From: Vibrio algarum | GTDB lineage: Bacteria; Pseudomonadota; Gammaproteobacteria; Enterobacterales; Vibrionaceae | Direction of reading: 5' to 3' | Length of the DNA: 64,000 nt | Assembly (NCBI RefSeq): GCF_028204155.1 | Contig: NZ_JAQLOI010000001.1 | Coordinates: 744,001 to 808,000, forward strand | Part shown: positions 28,409 through 39,088 of the stretch, in pieces | How positions within the stretch are numbered: position 1 is the first letter of the stretch | Layout of the letters: each line of letters starts with the position of its first letter | The notes under the pieces: generated by a model | What the model was told of the DNA's origin: nothing | What the model saw: the letters and a program-made list of their open reading frames with translations, nothing else | Databases searched by the model: none | Position numbers and translations under genes: made by a program

Positions 28409-28951
28409 ATGAAGAAGCAGGCTGGTTTCTCGCTCGTTGAATTAGTTATTGTCATTGTTGTTGTTGGCCTTTTAGCCGTAGCCGCATTGCCAAAGTTTTT
28501 AGATATCACAGACGAGGCGAAAAAAGCGAGTATTGAAGGTGTTGCGGGTGGTTATGCAACAGCAGTACTTTCTGCGCGAGCTCAATGGGAAGCGGAATCA
28601 AGACCTCAAGAGAACGATGTGAATATGGTTGATTACGACGGTGTTGATTTTATCCTTACCGATTCAGCCAACAGTGGCTTTCGTGATGGCTACCCAATTG
28701 CGGTTTCAAGCACAACAAGCTCTGATGTTACAGCGGCGACAGATGCTATTTGTTTAGAGTTGATGGAAAACCTTTTACAAAACCCGCCAACGGTTGTTGA
28801 AAATGACACCTCGGACACAGATGCGCGCTATTCTGCAGAAGCGACAAACAGCGGGACGTCATGTACGTATACACAATTAGAAGGCACAACGAACCATAAT
28901 TTTGAGTACGATATAACCACAGGACGTGTGTTGGTTAACCTAACAAATTAA
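28409..28951 (+). CDS. mshB: MSHA minor pilin MshB
   Basis: A 180-residue type IV prepilin: short leader MKKQAG then FSLVELVIVIVVVGLLAVA, cut before Phe by the prepilin peptidase. Two cysteines are in the globular part (AICLEL and TSCTYT). It starts the pilin-encoding half of the locus, described in V. cholerae as a separate operon (mshBACDOPQ). Confidence 0.9.
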   Translation: MKKQAGFSLVELVIVIVVVGLLAVAALPKFLDITDEAKKASIEGVAGGYATAVLSARAQWEAESRPQENDVNMVDYDGVDFILTDSANSGFRDGYPIAVSSTTSSDVTAATDAICLELMENLLQNPPTVVENDTSDTDARYSAEATNSGTSCTYTQLEGTTNHNFEYDITTGRVLVNLTN

Positions 28952-29035
28952 ATTCACGATATTGATGATATGCATCACTATTTATTAGTATATTAGCTCT
29001 ACTTATTAGCGTAGGTATGGCAATCTGGCATTAAT

Positions 29036-29041
29036 TATAAT
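29036..29041 (+). promoter_or_regulatory. Candidate -10 element upstream of mshA
   Basis: TATAAT lies 55 bases before the mshA ATG, in a 144-base spacer that is rich in A/T. The -35 region at the right distance is poor, so this is only a hint that mshA has its own promoter. Confidence 0.3.
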
Positions 29042-29095
29042 TTCAAGTATTCAGTTGTTCTGAGCTTGTGACATTTTATTTAGAGAGATGAAGTT

Positions 29096-29599
29096 ATGAA
29101 AAGACAAGGTGGTTTTACCCTAATCGAATTGGTAGTGGTAATTGTTATTCTGGGTATTTTAGCTGTTACAGCGGCACCTAGGTTTTTGAATTTGCAGACT
29201 GACGCTCGCCAAGCAAGTTTGGAAGGTTTGAGAGGAGCAATGCAAGGTGCTTCAGGAATAGTGTATGCGAAGTCTGCTATTGAAGGCTATGAATCTGTAG
29301 CGACAGCTACTGATCGTACTATAGATGGAAAAACTGTCAATATTGCATGGGGTTACCCGACTGCAACTTCAACGGGTATTGAAGCTGTAGTTACTGGTCT
29401 TGATGATGACGAGCAGTGGGTAGAAGTTGCAAGCAGCGGTATCACTGGAGGAGTCGCTACAAATTTCATTTATTACACGTTGGCTAGCTTGACCCTTCCC
29501 ACAACAGGAACGCTTGATAATTGTTATGTTTCCTATAGTTTAGTTCCTGCTGGAACAGTTGCACAAGAACCAACGATCGTTGTCGAAGAATGCGATTAA
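29096..29599 (+). CDS. mshA: Major MSHA pilin MshA
   Basis: A 167-residue type IVa prepilin with leader MKRQGG and mature N-terminus FTLIELVVVIVILGILAV. The C-terminal Cys pair (DNCYVS and EECD) would form the usual disulfide loop. It polymerises into the mannose-sensitive haemagglutinin pilus used in surface attachment. GAGAG lies upstream. A strong terminator follows directly, as expected for a highly expressed major subunit. Confidence 0.95.
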   Translation: MKRQGGFTLIELVVVIVILGILAVTAAPRFLNLQTDARQASLEGLRGAMQGASGIVYAKSAIEGYESVATATDRTIDGKTVNIAWGYPTATSTGIEAVVTGLDDDEQWVEVASSGITGGVATNFIYYTLASLTLPTTGTLDNCYVSYSLVPAGTVAQEPTIVVEECD

Positions 29600-29610
29600 T
29601 AGCAAAAATA

Positions 29611-29646
29611 ATACGAGGAGCTTATTAGCTCCTCGTATTTATTCTT
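29611..29646 (+). terminator. Terminator after mshA
   Basis: ATACGAGGAGC and GCTCCTCGTAT pair over 11 bp with a TTATTA loop, followed by TTATTC and a T5 run. It probably lowers transcription of mshC onward relative to mshA. Confidence 0.85.
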
Positions 29647-29706
29647 TTTATTGAGTGTGCAGGGTTAATTATCGATTAATATCTATGGTATAACAAAGTG
29701 GATCTT

Positions 29707-30165
29707 ATGAAGTCGAAGCTCAGTTATTCAAGCGGCTTTACCCTAGTTGAACTAGTCGTTGTTATTCTCCTTCTCAGCATACTTTCCGTCTATGCGGCTA
29801 GCCGCTATATCGGATCTTCCAGTTTTTCCCCTTATGCAGCTCAAGAACAAGCCATATCAATCATACGCCAGATTCAGCTTGGTCGTATGCAATCCAATAT
29901 CGATTCCTCAGACAGCCTTTCATCGGAATATCGCCTTTCGGTAACCAGTGATTGCTTAGGCTCTTTAGCCAGTTGCAGCTCAACCGATGACTCACGCAGC
30001 AATAACCTTGTTTTACCAGCAGATGTGAGTTTTGAACCGAGTATGACGGTCGATTTTGACCTGTTGGGAGAACCAACCCCGAGCAGCGTGCAAATTGATA
30101 TAAAAAGCCCGACAGAAACCGTTAGTGTCTGTATTACTAGCGTAGGATATGTTTATGGCTGTTAA
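29707..30165 (+). CDS. mshC: MSHA minor pilin MshC (GspH-like)
   Basis: A 152-residue prepilin-like protein: leader then GFTLVELVVVILLLSILSVYA, and a small beta-rich domain with paired cysteines (DCLGSLASCS). It is likely a minor pilin of the tip-initiation set. The ATG at 29707 is used; a GTG three codons earlier is possible. Overlaps mshD. Confidence 0.87.
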   Translation: MKSKLSYSSGFTLVELVVVILLLSILSVYAASRYIGSSSFSPYAAQEQAISIIRQIQLGRMQSNIDSSDSLSSEYRLSVTSDCLGSLASCSSTDDSRSNNLVLPADVSFEPSMTVDFDLLGEPTPSSVQIDIKSPTETVSVCITSVGYVYGC

Positions 30166-30757
30166 TCGGTACACAATAAAAGCGGCAGGGTTTACTCTGA
30201 TTGAGAGCATCGTTGCTATCGTTATTATTGGTATTGCGATGGTGACACTGACTTCTTTTCTGTTTCCTCAAATACAAGACTCTGCTCGTTCACACTATGA
30301 AGTGCGGGCCTCTGCGTTGGCTAACAGCTTAATGACAGAAATTTTAGCGAGAGGGTATGATCATTATAGCGATCCCGATGGCGGCATTACTCGCTGTGGT
30401 GAAAGTGATGCCAATGGAGACTTGGTGTCTTGTTCTACCTCTTTAGGGCCTGATGCTGGCTCAAATGAGCTTGATGGTACTGAACGTAAACCTGAAAATT
30501 TTAATGATGTGGATGATTATATCGGTTGTTGGTACACAAATGAGGCAAGTAAGTCGAATTGTACAGAGAGTGAAGTGGGCAGCTTGACCGATATTTTGGG
30601 TGAGAATATCAGTGACGAATACCCAAATTTTGTTGCAAATGTCGTCGTTGTTGAAGATTCAATTGATGGCTCAAGTCAGTTTAAAAAAGTGACAGTAGAG
30701 ATTGTTGCAGGTAACTATGGCGCGTACGATTTTGTTGCTCATAGAGGAAACTATTGA
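30155..30757 (+). CDS. mshD: MSHA minor pilin MshD
   Basis: A 200-residue prepilin-like protein with GFTLIESIVAIVIIGIAMV. The usual Glu at mature position 5 is present (FTLIE). AGGA precedes the ATG at 30155 by eight bases; the ATG two codons earlier is too close to it. Several Cys residues suggest disulfides. Overlaps mshC and mshO ends. Confidence 0.87.
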   Translation: MAVNRYTIKAAGFTLIESIVAIVIIGIAMVTLTSFLFPQIQDSARSHYEVRASALANSLMTEILARGYDHYSDPDGGITRCGESDANGDLVSCSTSLGPDAGSNELDGTERKPENFNDVDDYIGCWYTNEASKSNCTESEVGSLTDILGENISDEYPNFVANVVVVEDSIDGSSQFKKVTVEIVAGNYGAYDFVAHRGNY

Positions 30758-31527
30758 TGAAAATTAAAGGTTTTACTCTTATAGAAATGGTGATGACCAT
30801 CATTATTGTGGGCATCATATTTATCGGCGCAGGTTCTGTCATTGAAATGGGCAGTCGTGGCTACGCGGATAGTATTGATAGACAGAGAATTCAAAATCAA
30901 GCTCGATTTATCATCGAAAAAATTACCCGGGAAATACGCCACGCGGTGCCAAATAGTTTTAATGTCGTGAGTGATCCGCTAGTTGAAAAGTGCCTAACAT
31001 TTTATCCTATCAATAATGCAGGTTTTTATTCACGTAATGAGATAGACCGTACCCTTCAATTTGTGGTCGACAATCAAGGGGCACGAATGAGCGGTGCGAG
31101 CGGTGACCGCCTCACTATAAACCCAAGCCAACCTTCAGATCTTACTAACAATAGTCGATCTGTTTCTTTGGCGGGGTGCCGAGATAATGGTATTACTTCT
31201 TGTACTGAAGTTGAATTGGGCACGAGTTCTACGGTCTACAGCTATAAAGTGGATGATGATTTTGATAGCCACTCAATTTCCCGTCGTTACTATACTTATT
31301 CTGATCTGGTCTCTTATTGTATTTCAAGTACAGGTGTTATGACGAAAGCGGTGGGCTCAGGGAGCAAAAATACCGTGGGTGATGGACTAGATTTTTCACG
31401 AAGCCAGTTTAAATATACCGAGCCGACATTACAAAGAGGTGGTCTGGTCCACATGGATTTACTGTTTGTTAATGATGACGAAGAGAGCTTCTATAAACAC
31501 GATGTGCAGGTGTTAAATGTACCTTAA
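30757..31527 (+). CDS. mshO: MSHA minor pilin MshO (GspJ/PilW-like)
   Basis: A 256-residue prepilin-like protein: MKIKGFTLIEMVMTIIIVGIIFIG, then RFIIEKITREIRHAVPNSF typical of the larger GspJ/PilW minor pilins. The start ATG overlaps the mshD stop, with AGAGG upstream. Overlaps mshP by 11 bases, consistent with translational coupling. Confidence 0.88.
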   Translation: MKIKGFTLIEMVMTIIIVGIIFIGAGSVIEMGSRGYADSIDRQRIQNQARFIIEKITREIRHAVPNSFNVVSDPLVEKCLTFYPINNAGFYSRNEIDRTLQFVVDNQGARMSGASGDRLTINPSQPSDLTNNSRSVSLAGCRDNGITSCTEVELGTSSTVYSYKVDDDFDSHSISRRYYTYSDLVSYCISSTGVMTKAVGSGSKNTVGDGLDFSRSQFKYTEPTLQRGGLVHMDLLFVNDDEESFYKHDVQVLNVP

Positions 31528-31987
31528 GCAAAGGCGCGCTGCTAAAGTAAAAAGGCAACAAGGCAATATGATCATCATGGCGGTATTTATCGTTGTGGTG
31601 ATGAGCTTGCTCGCCACTAATTTAATCCGCATAAAATGGTCGAACCAAGACACGTTAACAAGAGAAAACTTAGGCACTCAAGCTTGGTTTTTAGCCAATT
31701 CCGCTAGTGAATGGGCACTTACCCGGTTATATCCCATTGGAGGCGATGGAAGCCTTTCTGAGTTAGCTACTAACTGCACCGCGATAAACAACAATACTAC
31801 AGCAGGGGTAGACTTAGCCGATGAGCTGCCCTGTAATGAGCCGATAATAAGCTGTACTGCACCTGAGGCAACATTGCCTGACGACCTTAAATATTATCGT
31901 ATCACTACACAGGCTGTTTGTAGTTCAGGGTCAATTTTTCAGGTACAGCGTGAACAAGAAGTCTGGCTAAAGGCGGTTGGAGAGTAA
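31517..31987 (+). CDS. mshP: MSHA biogenesis protein MshP (PilX-like)
   Basis: A 156-residue protein with one N-terminal hydrophobic segment (MIIMAVFIVVVMSLLATNLI) preceded by QQGN, as in PilX-type proteins, followed by QAWFLANSASEWALTRLYP. Four or more cysteines lie in the C-terminal half. It lacks a clear prepilin Glu-5. Its stop overlaps the mshQ start (TAATG). Confidence 0.85.
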   Translation: MYLKQRRAAKVKRQQGNMIIMAVFIVVVMSLLATNLIRIKWSNQDTLTRENLGTQAWFLANSASEWALTRLYPIGGDGSLSELATNCTAINNNTTAGVDLADELPCNEPIISCTAPEATLPDDLKYYRITTQAVCSSGSIFQVQREQEVWLKAVGE

Positions 31988-34900
31988 TGATGAGGTTGTT
32001 ATTAACTATTGTCCTTGGTCTTATGTCTACTTTTAGTTGGGCTTTAGGGGATTTACCTTCGAATAGGGATAGTGAAAGTTGTAGCGTCAACGCAAACTCT
32101 GATTTTACCGTTTATTTTAATATCTCTGGTGCGCTCTACATTCAAAACGTTGAACTTCAACAACCTGGTTCCCATGAGGACTTCTATCTACTCAGTACAA
32201 GTCGTAGCGAAACAGCTGAAATGTATGATGTCGATTTGTATGTTAATGGAGGAACACTATTTCGTGAATATGATGCAGCCATAACATATGAAGCCGCCAC
32301 AAATGAGTTGAATTATTACAGAAAAGCCACCTCGACGACTAGTTGGGGAGCCCCACTGGATAGTAGCGTTCGAGAAATACATAACGGTAATAGTACCGTT
32401 ATTGAGAGTACTTCAGGAACGTCAAATATCCGTTGCGAAGATTCGTTACCCAGTTTTGAACGGCAATACAGTGATGATGCTATGTATGAATTTGGCGTGG
32501 CAAGTTGTAACGGTGGTAGCTGCGATATCAGTTTTGAAGAGACATTCGATATTACCCCTCTTGTTTTTATTATGCCGACCATTGATACGGGGCTGATGGA
32601 TGCGGATATCCCCGCTTCATTATCGGTGACGTCGGTATCCACAACCAGCGCAAGCATTGTACAAGAAATTCCTTCTGCTATTTCATCATCAAATTCAGAG
32701 CCAATGACTTCCGTGAGTTATCTTGCTATTGAGCCGGGTGTTGCTTATTTTGACGGAAATAAAGTGTATGCAGATTACGCAGACATCAGTAGTACTAGCA
32801 CGAATGCTACCTCTAATTTTACTAGCGTCGATTTTTCTCAAAATCCCAATTTCGTCGAGTTCACATCAACTCCCGTCGTTCTAGGACAGGTTCAAAGTCG
32901 TAATAATGATGATAACTGGATTACGACAGGGATTAAGAGTGTTTCTCGGGTTAGCGTCGATTTGTCTCTGGAATTGTCTCGCTCGTCAGTTTCAGGTTAT
33001 AACTATAATTCGGAACAAATTGCCTTTCTTGTTACGGAGCCTTTTACTGGCACAGTTGAAGATACACACGTTGAGTTTTCTCGTTCGTTTTCAACTTTAA
33101 ATACGCTTAATGGAAGTAATGATACGCCCATTGCGGATAGTTGTGCGGTTTATGCCTCCACTTCTTTGAACTCTTTAACCGGGGTTGTCGCGAGTCAACA
33201 GACTCGAAATGGCAGTGATGGAGGTTGGCTTCGTCGTTGTGATATCAATGGCTCGGAAGTGAGCTTCGTTATAGAGGAGGATACAACGAATTCAGGAAGT
33301 AGAGCGCACATCTCAGAAGAGATAGGCTATTTTGTCTTTTATGAAGAGATAGAAGACATTGGTGTATGCCAACTATTTCCAGCACCGGCTCAATCTTGGT
33401 ACACAAAAGGAACGACGCCAAATAACGATGATAACTTAAGTTTAACGAACCCTAAGACGAGTGATTTTCATATTAACGGGTGGCCATCTAGCTACGTCTA
33501 CCAAGGTTCAGATAATAAGTATTACGTAAATACGGCGTTTGATAACGTATCGGATCATACGTATTCCTCTAATTACAACTGTGAGTCGGGTTATTGCATT
33601 AATGGGCTCGACAGTATCGATAAAGTTGAGGTAGATCTGCAAATCAGTGACGTGTTCCCTGGTGATGTGTTAGTTATTGAAGGCCACAATGGTAACAATG
33701 GAAATAGTTACAAAAGGGTGTGTGGCAATAATAGTCAATATTGTTCCTATGATAAGCAGGGACAAGATGTCACGATTTATATTCTTAAGAGTTTAAAAAG
33801 CCTGAGTATTACTAGCATAAACAACGAGTCCTTTACGGTTGTTTTTCCTGCGGAAGATGATTTTAGAATACAGAATTACAATGTGTATAACTCGCCAGTA
33901 ATAACAGAGTTTTCGAGTGGTGGTAATTATACGTTTGAAAACTTTCTTATTCATACACAGGGTAACTCGATAAAAACAGGAACCGATACCAATATTTTTG
34001 TCGGCACTACTTTCACTTTTTATAATCCTATTGATGTTATACAAACTGGGGTACCTGACGATGTAACCATACTTGGCCCAGACGCAACAATGTCTATTAA
34101 GATTAACAGTGGAAGTCAGTTAAAAGCCAAAATTCTTGCAAATAGATTAACGTTAGAAAATTCAGTTTTAGAAGGGGCGGCGACGGCTAAAAATCTAACT
34201 TTAAGTCAGTCAGGAGCAAAAATAATTGGAAACAGTAGCTGTTTCGATACATCACAACCTACTGAGTATGAACTGGTTCTAGAGCCAACGATCGATTATT
34301 CACTGGTCTGCGATACACAGGTATTGAGCTTTGAAGTGAGAGACCAAAGTGGGGTTGCCAATGATTTTTCAGGCACTGTATTTGTCGAAGCATCCAACGG
34401 TGGGTTGCTGTCGAGTGATAGCACGACAACTGGTGTGAGCTCAGGTACCTTTAGTGTTGTAAATGGTGTTTTAACACTCTACTTAACTAAAACGAACGCA
34501 GGTGAAGTCGATGTAGAGGCGAGTCTCGTTAATTACTCTGATGCTGACTCGGCAAACGGTATTTATCAGTTCGTTCCTTTTAGTTTTGATTCGGATACGC
34601 AAAAGGTGGTCGCAGGTAGAGAGCAGCAGATTACGATTAAAGTGCTTGCGTGTGATGATGGAAGCAAAACGGAAGTCGACAATTATGACCAAAGTAGTGT
34701 CCCCTATACTCACTCATTAATATCGCCTTTAACAGGAACACTGGGCAGTTTAGACATTAGCAATGAGTCGGGTGGTGGCACCCCGGTTGATTTTGAAGAT
34801 GGTATTGCAAATTTGGATATTACGTACTGGGAGTCAGGTAAATCCTTACTCACACTCACGGATACGAATTTTGATTGCTCTGGTTTTGATGATTGCCCAA

Positions 34901-36456
34901 TTGATGGGACTGGTACCCTTAGTGGTGCATTTGAAATTCATGCTAGACCGTGGACATTCGCAATATGTGATGAAAACGGCTCAGCGATGGATGGCACTTC
35001 TAGTAGTGGAAGCGCCTATACGGCTGCAGGCGAACTCTTCTCACTCAAAGTCATACCCATTGTTTATGTAGAGTCAGCGGGAACCGCAGACTTAGAGTCT
35101 AAATGTAGTGCGGATATCACCACCAATTTTTTTGCTAGTGATGCAGAAACGGCTACCGTTTATCTTCGAGCGGAAAAGCAGACACCAACAAGTGGTGTCA
35201 CTGGTACAGGCTCGTCGATCATCATTAAAGATGAATCGGGTATTATCATTAGTGCTGGAGAGAGTCTACTTCATACCGCAAATAGTGGTACCACGGACAG
35301 TCCGTACTATCTATTCAATAACCTTTACTGGAATGAGGTGGGTAGTTTACTGATATCGGCAGATATTGACGACATTACAGACAGTGATACGAATTTATAT
35401 CTAGATATGACCATTGATACGGGAAGTCGAGAAGTTGGACGATTTTATCCTCACCACTTAACCATCATTGAAAATAGCGACACCGTTTGGAAATACGCAG
35501 ATAACCACAGTGATTTTGCGTATATGGGGCAGGATATTGAGCACAACTTTATTGTTCAGGCAGAAAGTAGCCGAAGTGACAATGAAGGAAGCCCTTTAAT
35601 AACGACAAATTATGGACGTTTTGGCTCATCATACATTTCCACTATCACCTACAGAGCGACCGCTAATATTCCTGATAGTGATGGCAATGACAACTGGCAA
35701 AATGTGGAATCAAGTCGCATTTTGCCTTTAAACCTAGCTTGGTCGGCTTCTGATTGGGGCTCGAGCACGGGGCAAATTACAGTAGGAATCAGTGACTTTA
35801 GTTTTGTGAAAAATGGAGCAACATTAGATGGTCCGTTTAATAGCAGCAATTCTAATTTTGGATTGGTCTCTAGTAAAGTTGACGAAGTGGATTTTGAGTC
35901 TTTAGATTTTGACTCTAATCTGGATGGCACATTATCGGGTCAACGGTTTTCAGAGCAACCGGACTTTAGGTATGGTCGCATGGTACTGGATGATGTTGGT
36001 GGCAATGAAGGAACTAACATTAGTATTCCCTTGAGAGTGGAATACTGGGATGAAAGCAGTGATGATTTTATCCAAAACAGCCAAGACAGCGGTAGCGTAT
36101 TAAATTCTACTGGTTACTGCACACAAGTCCTTTGGTCGGAGCTTAGTAATAGCAGTAATGTTACCTTAGAAGGCGCATCTTCAAATGCAAACGTCCAAAC
36201 TGGAGAATTTAGCGATCTTTATGCTCAGCAATCCACCTCAGCTAGAGAGCAAGTAAAGGTGTGGTTAAGGCAAGGAGACAATAGCGTCTCTGGGAGCAAC
36301 ATAAATTGTTACGGCTCTGACGTAGATCAGCCATGGTTACAATATTATTGGGATGGGACAGAGGAAGAAGATCCGTCGGCCGTCGTAACGTTTGGCATCT
36401 ACCGAGGAAATGACAGAGTGATTTTCCGAGGAGAAAATCGCTTTACAGGGCAGTAA
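31987..36456 (+). CDS. mshQ: Large MSHA-associated surface protein MshQ
   Basis: A 1489-residue secreted protein with signal peptide (MMRLLLTIVLGLMSTFSWA). No membrane anchor is visible after it. Three related beta-type modules are visible at about 170-250, 285-350 and 380-452 (ending SYLAIEPG, AFLVTEPF, GYFVFYEE). Next come a stretch with short repeated strands suggestive of a beta-helix (about 635-750), an Ig-like part (about 770-860) and a C-terminal region typical of MshQ proteins (DUF6701; RFYPHHL... and RYGRMVLDD...). It is last in the pilus operon. A tip adhesin role, analogous to PilY1, is inference only. Confidence 0.85.
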   Translation: MMRLLLTIVLGLMSTFSWALGDLPSNRDSESCSVNANSDFTVYFNISGALYIQNVELQQPGSHEDFYLLSTSRSETAEMYDVDLYVNGGTLFREYDAAITYEAATNELNYYRKATSTTSWGAPLDSSVREIHNGNSTVIESTSGTSNIRCEDSLPSFERQYSDDAMYEFGVASCNGGSCDISFEETFDITPLVFIMPTIDTGLMDADIPASLSVTSVSTTSASIVQEIPSAISSSNSEPMTSVSYLAIEPGVAYFDGNKVYADYADISSTSTNATSNFTSVDFSQNPNFVEFTSTPVVLGQVQSRNNDDNWITTGIKSVSRVSVDLSLELSRSSVSGYNYNSEQIAFLVTEPFTGTVEDTHVEFSRSFSTLNTLNGSNDTPIADSCAVYASTSLNSLTGVVASQQTRNGSDGGWLRRCDINGSEVSFVIEEDTTNSGSRAHISEEIGYFVFYEEIEDIGVCQLFPAPAQSWYTKGTTPNNDDNLSLTNPKTSDFHINGWPSSYVYQGSDNKYYVNTAFDNVSDHTYSSNYNCESGYCINGLDSIDKVEVDLQISDVFPGDVLVIEGHNGNNGNSYKRVCGNNSQYCSYDKQGQDVTIYILKSLKSLSITSINNESFTVVFPAEDDFRIQNYNVYNSPVITEFSSGGNYTFENFLIHTQGNSIKTGTDTNIFVGTTFTFYNPIDVIQTGVPDDVTILGPDATMSIKINSGSQLKAKILANRLTLENSVLEGAATAKNLTLSQSGAKIIGNSSCFDTSQPTEYELVLEPTIDYSLVCDTQVLSFEVRDQSGVANDFSGTVFVEASNGGLLSSDSTTTGVSSGTFSVVNGVLTLYLTKTNAGEVDVEASLVNYSDADSANGIYQFVPFSFDSDTQKVVAGREQQITIKVLACDDGSKTEVDNYDQSSVPYTHSLISPLTGTLGSLDISNESGGGTPVDFEDGIANLDITYWESGKSLLTLTDTNFDCSGFDDCPIDGTGTLSGAFEIHARPWTFAICDENGSAMDGTSSSGSAYTAAGELFSLKVIPIVYVESAGTADLESKCSADITTNFFASDAETATVYLRAEKQTPTSGVTGTGSSIIIKDESGIIISAGESLLHTANSGTTDSPYYLFNNLYWNEVGSLLISADIDDITDSDTNLYLDMTIDTGSREVGRFYPHHLTIIENSDTVWKYADNHSDFAYMGQDIEHNFIVQAESSRSDNEGSPLITTNYGRFGSSYISTITYRATANIPDSDGNDNWQNVESSRILPLNLAWSASDWGSSTGQITVGISDFSFVKNGATLDGPFNSSNSNFGLVSSKVDEVDFESLDFDSNLDGTLSGQRFSEQPDFRYGRMVLDDVGGNEGTNISIPLRVEYWDESSDDFIQNSQDSGSVLNSTGYCTQVLWSELSNSSNVTLEGASSNANVQTGEFSDLYAQQSTSAREQVKVWLRQGDNSVSGSNINCYGSDVDQPWLQYYWDGTEEEDPSAVVTFGIYRGNDRVIFRGENRFTGQ

Positions 36457-36596
36457 AACTTATTAAAAAGGGGTTTTTGTCAGAAGGTTGTAAGAAAAAG
36501 AGAGATTAACCCCATGTTTATGCAGCAATGCCTTGCTGTAATGGCAATGCATTGGTACATTTAGTGCAATTTTGTCTTCTAATATTATGCGAATGA

Positions 36597-37649
<1,053 letters not shown>

Positions 37650-37682
37650 TTCCATTTATCCAGTACGAGTGGGTGAAATGGA

Positions 37683-38588
37683 ATGAAACCAATTTTCGGC
37701 AGAGGACCTTCTCTGCAATTGCGCCTATTTTTCGCAATATCACTATCAGCCAGCTTAATGCTGGCTGACAGTCGTCTTGATACATTTTCTAATGTTCGAT
37801 ATGTCCTCAACAGCGTTGTCGCTCCGATTCAATATGCCGCAAATTTACCTCGAATTATGTTCGATGGTTTGTATGAGAGGTTTAACTCTCGACAAGAATT
37901 GCTAGTAAGCAATACTGCTTTAAAAAGAGAAGTATTATTGCTAAAAAGCGATTTAGGGCTATTGAATCAATATCAAGAAGAAAACAAAAGATTACGCAAG
38001 CTATTAGGCTCGCCATTTATTCGCGATGAGAAGAAGGTTGTTACTGAAGTAATGGCTGTTGACTCTTCGCCTTACCGACATCAAGTGGTGATAGATAAAG
38101 GCCATACCGATGGTGTTTACGTTGGTCAACCGGTTATAAACGAAAATGGTATTGTTGGTCAGGTAACGTTTGTTGCCGGGCATAACGCCAGAGTACTTCT
38201 GCTTGTGGATTCAAATAACTCGATTCCTGTCCAAGTGGTTCGTAATGATTTGAGAGTGATTGCTTCAGGCAGTGGCGATCTTGAATCGATTTATTTAGAA
38301 CATATTTCGCTTAGCACTGATATTCAAGTTGGTGACTTGTTGGTGACATCTGGTTTAGGTGGTCTATATCCTGAAGGGTACCCAGTTGGATATGTGTCTA
38401 AGGTGGACAATGATAATAGCCGTCAATTCGCTAAAATTGAGGCTGACCCAGTTGTTGAGTTTGATCGATTAAGGTATTTGCTACTTGTATGGCCAAATGA
38501 AAATAGGCAGCAACAGGCCAAATCTTTAGTCAATAGTATCGAGTCAGTAGAAAGTGCAGAAGTAGTTGGGGACTCGAATGGCCAATAG
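37683..38588 (+). CDS. mreC: Rod-shape protein MreC
   Basis: A 301-residue protein starting MKPIFGRGPSLQLRL as in E. coli. One membrane segment (about 13-28), a coiled coil (about 65-110) and the beta-rich periplasmic domain (VVIDKGHTDGVYVGQPV, LVTSGLGGLYPEGYPVG) are visible. The long Pro-rich tail of E. coli MreC is absent. It links MreB to the PBP2/RodA wall machine. Overlaps mreD by 11 bases. Confidence 0.96.
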   Translation: MKPIFGRGPSLQLRLFFAISLSASLMLADSRLDTFSNVRYVLNSVVAPIQYAANLPRIMFDGLYERFNSRQELLVSNTALKREVLLLKSDLGLLNQYQEENKRLRKLLGSPFIRDEKKVVTEVMAVDSSPYRHQVVIDKGHTDGVYVGQPVINENGIVGQVTFVAGHNARVLLLVDSNNSIPVQVVRNDLRVIASGSGDLESIYLEHISLSTDIQVGDLLVTSGLGGLYPEGYPVGYVSKVDNDNSRQFAKIEADPVVEFDRLRYLLLVWPNENRQQQAKSLVNSIESVESAEVVGDSNGQ

Positions 38589-39066
38589 TATTTTTCGTGG
38601 GAAGCTCGTGATTTGGGCGACTTTTCTAGTCGCATTAATATTGCAAACTATTCCTTGGCCCGGTGGTCTGGATCTATTTCGACCATCTTGGTTACTTCTC
38701 GTTACTTGTTATTGGGTATTGGCTCTACCACATAGAGTCAATGTAGGTACGGGTTTTGTCTTGGGTTTAATATGGGACTTATTGCTAGGTTCCACATTAG
38801 GTATTCGTGGCATAGTGATGTCCATTACCGTATTTTTAGTTGCGGCTAATTTTCTTGTAATCCGAAATATGGCACTTTGGCAACAAGCGATATTTATTGG
38901 GCTGATTAGCGTGATGGCCAAAATTTTCGAGTTTGGTGGAGAATATATCATCCAAGATGTTGTTTTTAATCCGATGTCACTATGGGCAGGGTTAATAGAC
39001 TGTATCCTTTGGCCTTGGTTATTTATGTTACTGCGAAGAGTTCGTAGACACTGGCATATAAGATAA
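38578..39066 (+). CDS. mreD: Rod-shape protein MreD
   Basis: A 162-residue polytopic membrane protein, identical in length to E. coli MreD, with FRPSWLLLVTCYWVLALPHRVNVGTGFVLG conserved in pieces. The ATG at 38578 has GGGGA upstream; an in-frame TTG four codons earlier is unlikely. Confidence 0.95.
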   Translation: MANSIFRGKLVIWATFLVALILQTIPWPGGLDLFRPSWLLLVTCYWVLALPHRVNVGTGFVLGLIWDLLLGSTLGIRGIVMSITVFLVAANFLVIRNMALWQQAIFIGLISVMAKIFEFGGEYIIQDVVFNPMSLWAGLIDCILWPWLFMLLRRVRRHWHIR

Positions 39067-39088
39067 TAAACACGAGTAAGTGTATAAA

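Noticed and set aside
29010..29045. Sigma-54 promoter before mshA (TGGCA...GGCA)
   Set aside because: The GG to GC spacing is not the required ten bases.
36464..36480. AAAAAGGGGTTTTT hairpin between mshQ and mreB
   Set aside because: A stem of only A-T pairs is too weak to be called a terminator.
36523..36538. CAGCAA-TGCC-TTGCTG inverted repeat upstream of mreB
   Set aside because: Only six bases per arm and no T-run or known binding motif; not enough to call a site.
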